Shown here piece after piece: positions 44,084 through 53,886 of a stretch of DNA of 64,000 nt (the stretch's first letter is position 1; every line of letters begins with the position of its first letter). This DNA comes from Lolium rigidum. Lineage: Eukaryota > Streptophyta > Magnoliopsida > Poales > Poaceae. The stretch lies in NCBI RefSeq assembly GCF_022539505.1, contig NC_061510.1, positions 273,367,687 to 273,431,686 of the forward strand, written 5' to 3'. The position numbers and the translations under genes were made by a program. The notes under the pieces were generated by a model, which saw only the letters and a program-made list of their open reading frames with translations, was not told where the DNA came from and did no database searches.

Positions 44084-45480
44084 CTTCACACAGCGGCGGT
44101 ACGCACGGCGTTGTTCGCCACCCGTGCATGCATGTATGGCTCCATTCCAAACGGCCGCAGCTAATAGCTCCAAGCAGGTGTGGGCGCATCGCTCATCGGC
44201 TCATGCATTCCGGCCGATTCCGGTCGTCGTACGTTGCGCGTCTCAGCACTGCCTCGATCAGTCCAGACAGTCCTAGTTCAGCGTGTGCCGTGTGCCGTGC
44301 GTACGCCTTACGCGGTGCACGGGACGGGAGTGCCGAATTCAACACCCAGCGCCTCCCATAGACGGCAATGAGCTTTCGGTGGTGGCGGAATCTGAGACAG
44401 ACGGTGTTGCTGGCCACAAATTTACAGTGTGCCGAGGGGATTATTTCAACGTGCCCAATTTTTTTTGAGGCCATGTGGTTAATTTGCAGCGTCTGTTAGA
44501 GGGTCACCACGCCGTAAAAAATGGTTATTTCGGCCTCGCCGTAGTTTAGCGAGTCTGTTGGAATTTCTCTTAGTGTAGGACAGAAAACGTCCCGCAATGG
44601 CAGCCATGTCGGATGTCTACGCACTGCCCAATAATCTGTCCGGTAATTCCATGTCAGCCACGGCAAACGTCCAACAATCTAGAGGCGCTGGCAACCAACG
44701 CCACGTTGGATCGGCTACATGGGTGACCCTCCTCCCCCTGGCCGCTACAAACAACTTGGTGGTCAACATAGTTAACTCATGCGCCTTAGTTTCGTCTCTC
44801 GAGAGTAGTGACCAAGCATCATGCTGGTTTCTAACGTGTGACGGCTTGCATGCTCATCCGCGACGAACTACGGCTACGTGTCGGTGCCTCCACGCGCATA
44901 GCCTCTTTCCCCAGCACTCCACCGACGCATCAAGGTCGAGGTCTTCCACCTCACGTTCTTGTCGTCATGCAGCTCTACCGGCGTAGTCTTCTGGACATCA
45001 CCGCTCTCCCCGAAGAACGAGCCACTCCTCGTCTGAAGAGGGAGAAAGAGGTGGTGCAGCCTCGAGGGCGCCTCTTTGTCCAGCATGAGCATCCCGGCAA
45101 GAAGAGGGCGACCCGTGGAGTATCTCTATTGTCATGCGGCAAGGTGCTCCACCGATGACCCGGCCGACACGTCGGGGCTCAGCAAGGCGCTGGAGCTCTC
45201 CACCATCGACATTCCGCCGGCAGCTAGCTAGTTTAGGGTAGTTTATCTAAATTTTGTTCAAACTTTATAAAAAACCCTAAATATTTGAATGAGTTGGCAT
45301 GTTTCGTTTAAAGTTTGTTATACTTATTTTGGAGAAATGTTTAGGGGCGCCGGTATGGGCAGCCCCTTCCATATCCATGGAGGTTCATGTCGGCGCCCAC
45401 AAAACGCCTGTCCAACGCTGTTGCCAGACAATATATAGGGAAATGCAGTGGATATGCCCTTATATAGAAGGAAAGAAGTA
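44084..45480. other. Low-copy part of tandem unit 2, no intact gene
   Basis: It aligns with 1265-1329 and 4600-5194 and with 51250-51491. An extra segment at about 44880-45350, absent from copy 1, ends in a tagtttagggtagttt / aaaaaaccctaaat stretch. That is similar to the 3' ends of the gene-like PIF/Harbinger interiors in this window, so it may be another old insertion. The short plus-strand frames here are not conserved between copies. Confidence 0.45.
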
Positions 45481-46590
45481 ACTTGAGCGTGCTGATGATA
45501 GAAAATTGTTCCCAAAGGTGAACTATCAGAGTACTGAACAATCATTCAAACTTTCCATATAAACAATTCACCAACACCATTATTGTTTATCTACTAGATG
45601 CCTCTATCTTCTTTGATGTGCTGATGTAAGTTACTAACGTGGTGGAGCCCTAGACGCTATATATGCTGACACCAAATCCGATATACAAAATCCAACTCGA
45701 AACAATCATCATCTAAAACACATGTATTGCAAACAAAATATAGTTTGCAAGACACCAAACATGTGCATCACATCTCTTGCAACCAACCTGGGTGGATTTT
45801 TCCTTATAAACGAGAAGGTTGTTTTCTTCTTTCTTTGGTATGTAGAGTTTAATACATATAAATAATCTGATTTTTTTACGGCAGATAATACACTGGTGAC
45901 TACCATGATGAGCATATGCCAGTTTAATACCAGAAGGAGTATATAATACACACTACCTTTTTTAGGGTGGAGAATACGCTGATGACTAGCATGATGTACA
46001 TATAATGGTCTGATAGAAGCTATAGCTCGAGAACCGCTGCTTCTCTTCATCCTGTACAAGTGTACGTCGCATGCATACCAGACAGAGAGATGATTGAGAC
46101 GCAACACTTGCTAAATGCCTAATTGGAGGAACAGCGAGATGCCCCATCGTGTAAAAAAAGTAGGGACATGATTAGCCTAACATGTACGTAGGACCGTGTG
46201 GCTTTGTAAAATCGTGGTCCTGCCCAGAGTTTCTAGTGTGTCGCAGCTGTGTAGAAGACTAGACGTAGAACTGTACACGGCGCGTTCTGACGGGCCAAGA
46301 ATGCCATCCGCCAGATTTAAGATCAGGTGATTCGTTTGCTGCCGGAGGGGAAATACCAGAAGGGGCGTTGTCAAATGTCAATTATAGTTGCCGCTATCAT
46401 GACTCGGTCATGACAACTTGTGAAGGTAGTAGGATACTCTGCAAATGGAGACAACAAACAGGTGAGTGCTGGACAGCTCCAGGAAGACGACGTATCTTTG
46501 TTCGTTACTTTTGCTGCCTCTAACAGTGGACGCTAGTTCCAAATGACCTAGATAACGAAGATCGTGTTTCAAGTACAAGGGAACCTCTGA

Positions 46591-47906
46591 GGGCATCTCC
46601 AACGCGGCGATCCGGGCGCGCCCGCGCGTTCGGATGGGTCCAATCGGACAAAAATCCGGTTCAACGCGGCAACGCACCGCAAATGCGGATGGCCGCGGTG
46701 TCCGGAACGACGCAAACCCGGTCCAAATTTGGGCTAGATTTGCGTGGCTACGGATGGCACGCGGCGTCCGGTCGCGTCCGGGCTCTTGGCGCCTCGTCTC
46801 TCTTGGGTCCACCTGTCGGTGACCGGGCAGGCTATTAAATGTGGATCGGAGGGATCCGTCCCTCCGGCCCGGCTCCCCACTCCACTCCCCGAGCGCAACC
46901 GGCGCTCGGCCCCGAAGCGACGGTTCGCTCCCGGAGCCAATGACAACGAGGCCAGCAGCAGCCGGCGTCCGCCGCCGGCGCTGCGGGCCGGAGGGAACCG
47001 CGGCAGCCTCCATCGGGGAGGCCGTCCGCGGAGGCGCGGCATTGCCGCCACCGGCTCCGCTGCTGCTGCAGCCCAAGCCGGAGTCCTCCGAGGAGGACCC
47101 CGACCTCCGCGCCGCGCTGCTTATATCGGTGGCGGAGGAGGAAGCTCAATGGCCGCAGCTCCAAGCGGCCATTCGCACCTCCGCGATGGAGGAGGAGGCC
47201 CGACAGGCGGTCAAGGACGCCGAGGCCTGGGAGCTCTTCGCCCAGGCCCGCCGGGAGGTGGAAGAAACGCGGCGGCGCGAGGAGGCCGGCTCCGCCGCGA
47301 GGAGCAGCAGCGGCAGGAGGCCAGGCGCCGTGCAGAGGAGGGGAGGCGCCGCGCGGAGCAGGGGAGGCTCCAGCGGGCCAGGCGCCTCGCCTGGCAGGAG
47401 AGGGAGGCGCAGCTCCGTGCTGCAGCGGCGGGCTCCGGACCCCCACTCCCCCTGGGAGGAGGCCCTGTGGTCTCCGTTGCCGGAGTCCCCGGCGCGGTCG
47501 AGCCACAACAGTGCCTCGCCGCCCGGGGACGTCGTCGACGCCGACGCCGACGACGCCCACACGGACTAGGCGGCGCCCCGGCGGCCACCGCGTCGTCGAC
47601 CAAACCCTAACATAGGGTTTTTAGTTTAAATTTAAAGCCCATATAGAGGGCTTCTTTTGTTAGTTATTTGCCCAACATAGGCTATGTACAAATTTGCCCA
47701 AAATAGGGCATATACTTAATCAAATTTCGTTTAAATTTGCATTTTATATTTGTTAGAAAATGCGTTGTGTCCGCGCGTTGGGCGCAGCGTGCGACCCAAA
47801 CGGACACGCGGACGCGGGCCGCTGTCCGGGTGTCCGCTTGGCCACCCAAACGACCCAAAATAGACGGCCCAGCGCGTCGGTTTGGGTCGCTCGGTTGGAG
47901 ATGCCA
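46591..47906 (+). mobile_element. PIF/Harbinger-like element with coding relic (unit 3)
   Basis: A 1316-bp segment flanked by tga (46588-46590, 47907-47909). The ends are gggcatctccaacg and (complement) tggcatctccaaccg, matching the grass PIF/Harbinger consensus gggcatctccaac. It contains a GC-rich gene-like interior and an AT-rich 3' part. No transposase is visible. Confidence 0.78.
46940..47569 (+). pseudogene. Gene-like ORF inside the unit-3 PIF/Harbinger element
   Basis: The frame from the ATG at 46940 encodes KPESSEEDPDLRAALLIS, EEEAQWPQLQAAIRTSAM and EEEARQAVKDAEAWELFAQA. After a likely one-base shift near 47290, the +1 frame continues as an Arg/Glu/Ala-rich helix (RAEEGRRRAEQGRLQRARR). 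The end is Ser/Pro-rich with an acidic tail. The architecture (SSEED block, charged helix, acidic end) resembles the relic at 41913-43058. Function unknown; probably a family of ORFs carried by these non-autonomous elements. Confidence 0.5.
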
Positions 47907-49910
47907 TGAGGCCGCAAGTCCCAGTGCTACGATCCACTTCGTGAGTTATCTCTTATTTTATCGGCGTGGATTCAATTCTAGCTTAAAATGAAGATAAACC
48001 TTTTACCCTGACGCATTGTTGGAAGGACCTCAAAAAATGTCCCGAGTGTCAAGAGAGCTATGCGACCTACAAAAACTCACTGCTTGTAAGCAAGCATGCC
48101 GTGGATTCAACGGACATCGATCTTGATGAGGCCCTCAACCAGCAAGGCATCGCATGTCAGCAAAGAGGACACAAGGCAACCAAGCAAGATTTGAAGCGCG
48201 AGGCTGCAACACTTCAATTGCAGGAGACAACACTGAAGGAGCTGATAGCCAACAAAGATGCGTCAAATGAGAATCGGGAAGAGAGAAGATGCCAGAAGGA
48301 GGATGAAATGATGAACTACATTACCGTATAAAAAGAGGAAGCTTCACATTTGAGCTACTCACATATACCTCTCTCGTCGGGGAGACTCGCGCGTCTCTCT
48401 CCCTCGCGTCGCCCCTCCAGGCGACCGGGGGGGAAACCCTAGACCGCGCCGCCGCCGCCTCCCCCCTCCCTCTCCTCTCCCCTCGTCGCCCCCGGAGGTG
48501 GCCGCCGGCAAGGCCGTGCGACGCCGGTGATGGGGGTGGCGGGGATCTCTCTCCTCCGGCCCCCGTGCGATGCTGTAGGGAGGAAGACGGCAGCGCGGGG
48601 GTGGCCTCCGCCGCTGGTGAGGTCGGCCCGATTCCCTCCGTCCCCTTCTCCGGCGCGGCCTCGCCGGCGCTGGGAAGTGGTGGCCGGGGGATTGGTGCCC
48701 TCCGACGACCGGGTTGGGGCCAGGATTCCAGGGCGGCGGCCTTGGGCGCAGGGTGGGGCACCGCCGGCCTGGCGGCGGGCGGCGCGTGCCGATGCTGCGG
48801 TCGGCTCTCTTCGGCCGCGCGGGCGGTGAAGGGGGCGGCTGGTGTGGGCATGGTACGAAGGCCGCCCCGATGGGCCTCTGGTATCAGATCTGAAGACGGA
48901 GGCTCATCCTCCCTGTGGTGCTCATCGCAATTCCCCGGTCCCGGTCTCCTCCGGTGGCTGGGGGTGTGGTTGGTGTGGGCTCTGGACCGGGGGAAACCCT
49001 TGGCCGACGGTGGCGGCCGCGATGTCGACGACGCTGATGGAGCCGTTCTCCTTCTTGAAGGCGACATCGAGGTGATATCCCCTCCCTCCCTGCCCTATCT
49101 ATCTCGGGTGAAAGCCTAAAGCTTTGGTTTGGACGGTGGCGGAGCCCGGGTGGTGTCGTTCCCTCGTTGGTGGCGCCGTTTTGAGATAGTGGGTTTGGGT
49201 GGATGAGCCCGGCGGTGGTTGGTATGCATCATCTTCGCCTTCTCCTAGCAGCTTGGTCCGGTTTGGTGGTTTGTGCTGCGGGTGGCGATGTTGTTCCTGG
49301 GTGGCGGCGCGGCGCGGCGAGGCGAGTGCTCGGAGTCTTTCTCCCCGGCGGTTACTTCCAATATCCATGCGTGCTCAGGGAGAGCGATCTACCTCCGACA
49401 GGTACGGTGCCCTCCGATCCGGGGCGAGAAAGCAGGGAGCTTTCTTTGGAGGTGGAAACGGATGGTGTCTGGGCTTTGCTTGGCCTCTGGAGGTTGACGA
49501 TGGTGCGAGTACCTCAATGGCGGCCTTCTTCACTAGCTTCGACGCCTCTCTAGTTGGATCACAAGACTGGACAATGGTCTCGGAACTCTAGCTGTTTTCC
49601 ATTCTTTTTTGTTGTTTTGCTTGTAGCTCTCGTTTCCTGTTAGCTGGTTTCTCATCATCTTGTATCATCTTGCCGGCAACGGCCTTATTAATTTAAGGCA
49701 GGGCTTCGGCCTTCTGTTTAAAAAAAGCTTCACATTTGATGAGACCAATGCCCGGTAAGGAGCCAAGGAGGTAGTGTTCAATGCGTTGGCAAGCTAGAGG
49801 TACACTCCGAGGGGAACATGATCATGTTGGCCACTTGGCCGCCATTGCTCCGAAGAGAAGAGTTTGGTTCGAGAAGAAGCAAAAGATGGTCCAAGATCAA
49901 TCATGATTGA
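47907..49910 (+). pseudogene. NAM-associated C-terminal domain gene relic (unit 3), split by a retroposon
   Basis: The first part encodes a FTLTHCWKDLKKC-equivalent region (48000-48050), then STDIDLDEALNQQGIACQQR, GHKATKQDLKREAATLQLQE and NENREERRCQKEDEMMNYI before a TAA at about 48328. The continuation after the retroposon (49740-49905) matches 41130-41320 of unit 2 (aatgcccggtaaggagcc, tggttcgagaagaagc). It is diagnostic of the NAM-associated domain, and this copy shows the GHKATK...LKREAA block missing from unit 2. Confidence 0.65.
48354..49724 (+). mobile_element. Retroposon with 15-bp TSD in NAM-associated relic, unit 3
   Basis: A 1371-bp insertion with the perfect 15-bp duplication aagcttcacatttga (48339-48353, 49725-49739) and an A-rich 3' end, the signature of target-primed reverse transcription. 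It starts with a CT- and GC-rich leader (ctctctccctcgcgtcgcccc) and ends with a block reading ttaatttaaggcagggctt near 49690, which I associate with Triticeae LINE 3' ends. It has no reverse transcriptase. It looks like a non-autonomous LINE-derived element made of a 5' leader and a 3' tail. The many GC-rich frames inside are not convincing proteins. Confidence 0.82.
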
Positions 49911-50174
49911 TTTGAATGTCATAGAGGCATGAAAATTAAGATTTGAATGCCAGATTTTAACTTTATTTCCTACTTATTCGATTTTATTTGTGGTGTAGTA
50001 ATGGGCCAAAGTAAGATTAATTTCTTGCAAAAAAAAAGGTACAAACTGATCAAATAGATTGTCGCCTCCGAACCGAGAGAAGACATGCATGAACCAATAT
50101 GTTCGCGCAAAACCGAAGACAAATAGTTGGCGGGCGCCCAGCCATGCACCCCATACACTCCCTTAAATACAATA

Positions 50175-50284
50175 TTGATATAATTTAAATTTAAAACAAC
50201 ATAGCAAGACAACGTTTCTTGCTATAATCTTGATATAATTTAAATTTAAAACAACATAGCAAGACAACGTTTCTTGCTATAATC
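50175..50284. repeat. 55-bp tandem duplication
   Basis: Two consecutive copies of a 55-bp AT-rich unit beginning ttgatataatttaaatttaa and ending cttgctataatc, at 50175 and 50230. They are nearly identical, so the duplication is recent. No coding meaning. Confidence 0.9.
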
Positions 50285-50340
50285 GTATAAATAATTTAAC
50301 AAGTTGAACATAGAAAACAAATAGGTAAACAATCTATTTC

Positions 50341-50740
50341 TTCTTCTTGGACGGCACTGCCACGTCATCATAAAGACAACGCTCCTTGCTCGTCACCTCT
50401 TCAGACGAGCTCGTCGCGTCAGATGAGTTTGTGTCCCCCATTCACGAATCGTCCTTCAGGTCCTCATCGTCATCGGTGTACGACACCTCCGCCTTCACTT
50501 GGGCTTTCGCCTTCTTCTTCTTCGCCACCTTATCGGCCTCCAGCCTTGCCCACATAGCACCTTCATCCTCCTCCTCCGCGTCGTGCGCCTCCTGGTCGTC
50601 GGCATTGGTGTCGCTCAGCGGGGAGCTTGAACTACTAGGCGTTTGATCCCTTTCCCTCCAATGGCGTCATTCAGGTGGCTTTCCTTGTTGTCGGTGTCCG
50701 ATGGCAACGAGGGGTTACTCATGGCGCCGGTCTACCGTCA
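50341..50740 (-). pseudogene. Decayed acidic/lysine-rich ORF near a PIF-like right end
   Basis: On the minus strand one frame reads TPSSSSSPLSDTNADDQEAH, EEEDEGAMWARLEADKVAKK, a KKAKAQVKAEVSY stretch and DDDEDLKDDS, then a stop. It resumes SDATSSSEEVTSKERCLYDD and ends in KKKK at about 50341. Frameshifts precede it near 50650. The AT-rich DNA just before (50170-50340) and the element end at 51130 suggest this is the coding relic of a third PIF/Harbinger-like element. Function unknown. Confidence 0.4.
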
Positions 50741-51130
50741 ATGGTAGAGATGATGGCGCTGGCCGGCGGGAGATTGCCGACACAGATAGTGTGTATGGCT
50801 TTTATATCGACGCGGCCGTTAGCCGAGAAGGCGCCGCGAAAATCAAGGAGGGCGGTGATTGCTCTTCCACAGCGGTTGGGAAGGCGCCTCGATCGTCACG
50901 GTTTCCATTCCAGCTGATGTTTTTCCACGATGATCGCACCTTTGTGCTGGCCGACAGAGCTAGCCCGCAGCGTTAATTAGGCCATCTAGCGCCCCGCTAG
51001 CACACTGTAGATTGGATTCGGCTTGGGTGCGCCGACAAAAAACAAGTATGGAGCCTTGGCGTGTTTTTTTGCACCGGCACACCCCACCCCATACAACTAT
51101 TGGGGACTTTGGGGCCAAGTGGAGATGCTC
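50741..51130. mobile_element. Right end of a PIF/Harbinger-like element
   Basis: The sequence ends gtggagatgctc at 51130, followed by tta (51131-51133), then resumes tandem-unit sequence (ccggctatctgctataac, compare 43330). The terminal motif and tta fit PIF/Harbinger. The left end was not located; it probably lies at about 50045-50170. Confidence 0.5.
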
Positions 51131-51609
51131 TTAGTCCGGTTTCGTCCTTGAAGCTTGTTATATCCGGCTATCTGCTATAACTGTGGTTGCTTCGCTTGCG
51201 ACGAGGCATGTGAGCACAAAACGACACGCAAAACGCCCTCACGGCCTTGCGTTCACTTCACACAGCGGCAGTACGTACGGCGGTGTCCACCCGTGCATGC
51301 ATGTAGGCTCCAATCCAAACGGCGGCAGCTAATAGCTCCAAGCATGTGTGGGCGCACCAGTGCACCACCGCATGCATTCCGGCCGAGTCCGGTCGTCGTA
51401 CGTCGCCCGTCTCCTGCAGCGGTCGCTCACCGTCTCGACCACAGTCGTAGCTCACGAGAGGCCACATCACCGTGTGCACGGGAGCGCCGAATTCTCGCCG
51501 GATTTTGAGGGCTCGGCCGAATGCCGATGGATCCGACCTAATCTTCTCCCTGATTGCTCTCTTGCCGGGCGGAAGGGCTGGTGCTGGCGGCGCCGGTCGG
51601 GGACGCAAC

Positions 51610-53886
51610 AATGTCTGGCAGCGCGACGCTCGGGATGGCGCGGGACCAACTTCCCCCACGGGCGGTGGTGGTGGTCAGCGAGCACAGGCTGATCGATGGG
51701 AGGCCGCAGCACAAGCCCAGGCTACCAACCCCAACGTCGCTATACAAGGTAATCGGCCTCAGAATCTGCCACCTCCTCGGAATGTGAGAAATGATGGGAG
51801 AGGAGATTCGGATCCCTGTGTCAATTGCAACATGAACGGACATCTTGCTGCTCATTGTCCTACGATAAGGTGTGCTCGTTGTGGGAGATTAGGCCATATA
51901 TCTCAGATCTGTCAGGTGCTCCTTCCCTGGCAATGTGTTGCTGCTATGTGTGGCTTCCAATCTCCTGGTCAGGGTTTCTTCTATTTCCCTGATAGCAGTA
52001 CTCCTCAGCAAGTGAAAGAAAAAGCTAGTACGGTTATCCTTACGGTGGTTGAGGGGAATGTGGTTGCTCGTGATATTGAGAAAGAATTCAATGGGGGAAA
52101 TTTCTTTGGTCAGAATTGGCGTTGTACTGCTAGAACCTTGAACCCTTCTCAATTTTCTATGCGTTTCCCGAATCCTAGAGAGGTGGAAAGGGCTTGTTTG
52201 TGGGGAAATGAGCTGAAAATGACTACCAAGAATGCTGTGTTGAAACTTGCTCCATGGACTGATGATGTGGGGGCTAGTTCTAAGCTTCAAAAAGCATGGG
52301 TGCGGGTTCGCAATATTCCTTCTGAGAAAAGAAACGAAGCACATGCGGCATATGCTGGATCCTTGGTGGGTGTGACTCTGGATATTGACAAATCAACGAT
52401 TCATCGCCCGGAATATGTTAAAATCCTCATTGGCTGTAGGGATGTTGACCTCATTCCGGAGAAGGCTGAGGGATGCTTGGGAGATAACTTCTACATGTTC
52501 TATTATGAGGTGGAACAGATTGTGGTGGGGAAGCAGTCGAATAAGACAATCATGGTGCATACTGATTCTAACTCGGGTGCTCCTTCCCCGAAAAGAGCTA
52601 GGAATGACAGTGTGTCCACTTATGTTTCGTCTGAAGGGCAAACTGAAGAGCAACAACAATCTGCTGCTAATTCTTATGGTAAATCTTATGCTCCGGGGCT
52701 TGAAACAGTATCCGAACATGAGTCGGAGGATGACAGTGAAGAGGATAACGAGTTACTTATTGACAAGATAATTAGAGACAAAAATGAAGAGGAGGGTACA
52801 TCTGATGGAAAGAGCGACATGGCAGAATTGGGCAGTTCTGAACTCATTGGTAACTTGGTTGGTGAGAATCCTGGGGAGGTGGGATCAAATGCTGCTCATA
52901 GAAGTCCTCCTGGTTCCCCTATAAAATCGATAAATGGGGGTATAGTTGCTGGACATTCTGGGATAGAAAAGGAGAGATTTACAGCTGAGCATCCTATGGT
53001 TGAGAATGTGACTACTACTCCTACCTTGGGCAAGGTTCCTAGCCAATGGCAGTTGAATCAGGCTATGGTGGTTCATGCGGGAACAAAAATTGCTGGAACC
53101 TATGCATCCGTGGTCGCACTCGGTACTCCTTTGTCGATCAAAGAGCAGGCTTCACCTGATAACTTCCTCGATCAATCCCTGAGTCACAAAATCTGGCCAA
53201 GTCTTCCTTGTGTGGTGGAAATGGAAGACAATTCTGGGTCTCCTGCTGGTGATGAAGCGGCTTATTTTGTCCAATCCCCGGATGATTCATCTTCTGGTAA
53301 AGTGGAGACTTCACTTATGGTGGGCACTGAGTGTGATCAAGGGGTGGAGCATCCTAGCATGGAGGAGGTTATAGAGAGATTCAGTAAGAGAAATCTGGAC
53401 AAGGTGAATATGAAAGTTGCAGATCGGGCAACGAATATCTGCAAGAAAAGGAACTTATCAGGTGATTCCTCCAATATTAAATGTCATAATTCCTTTTCCG
53501 TCTTGTCTGATAATGAGATTATCTCTAGAACTGCTAGGATGGGTGTTAATGTTTCTATTGATGATTTTGCTTCTGTTAACTTGCTTAGAGAAATGGAAAA
53601 GGCTAGGAATAACATGGCTGATAAGAATAATAAAAATGATAATCCCTTGCTGATTGAAAATGTGATTGGTGGTAAGGTCCCTTTATCTATGGAGTGGGCA
53701 TCTGATGATGAATTTGAGAATGATTTTACCCTGGTTGAATCGAGGAAAAGTAAAAAGAGTACTCATAAGAAAAATGTGGTAGTTAATAGACCGGTCACTA
53801 GAAGTCAGAAGAAAAATAATGACACCTCTGCCCATATTCTCGGCGAGTGGTCGGAACCAAAGACAATTCCTAGTAAGTTTAAATGA
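51610..53886 (+). pseudogene. LINE ORF1: zinc-knuckle / DUF4283-like RNA-binding protein
   Basis: The open frame extends from about 51472 with no clear ATG; the upstream part reads through flanking DNA, so the native start is probably lost. Two adjacent CCHC knuckles come first: CVNCNMNGHLAAHC and CARCGRLGHISQIC (51820-51910). A DUF4283-like region follows (about 52030-52500: VVARDIEKEFNGGNFFG, SQFSMRFPNPREVERA, VRNIPSEKRNEAHA). A long acidic, Ser-rich C-terminal part and a basic end (RKSKKSTHKKN) complete it. L1 ORF1 proteins bind element RNA in the ribonucleoprotein. The frame is open to the TGA at 53886, whose bases overlap the ORF2 start. Confidence 0.8.

Larger units (their letters stand above)
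7360..45480. repeat. Tandem unit, copy 2 (heavily interrupted)
   Basis: Second copy of the low-copy unit. Native segments are 7360-8149, 38771-39422, 41017-41440, 43325-43431 and 44084-45480. The start (7360-7620: caaaggtgaactgtccgag, caccaacaccattattgttt, gcaagacaccaaacatgtg) is closely matched at 45513-45790. It is split by the CACTA nest, a retroposon, a PIF/Harbinger element and a hAT element. It retains the most complete relic of the NAM-associated gene. Confidence 0.78.
45481..51491. repeat. Tandem unit, copy 3 (interrupted)
   Basis: Third copy. Its early part (45481-46590) lacks the small elements, Pack-MULE and CACTA found in the other copies, so it supplies several empty sites. Later it carries its own PIF/Harbinger element, a retroposon and a second PIF-like end, and it is cut by the L1 LINE at about 51492. 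Native segments are 45481-46590, 47907-48353, 49740-50160 and 51131-51491. Confidence 0.75.

Noticed and set aside
43748..44361. Plus-strand 138- and 185-codon frames
   Set aside because: They run through the hAT element's pyrimidine-rich repeat and across its boundary.
48321..49591. Long frames of 100-248 codons on both strands
   Set aside because: Inside the GC-rich leader of a retroposon; low-complexity Pro/Arg/Gly translations without domains.
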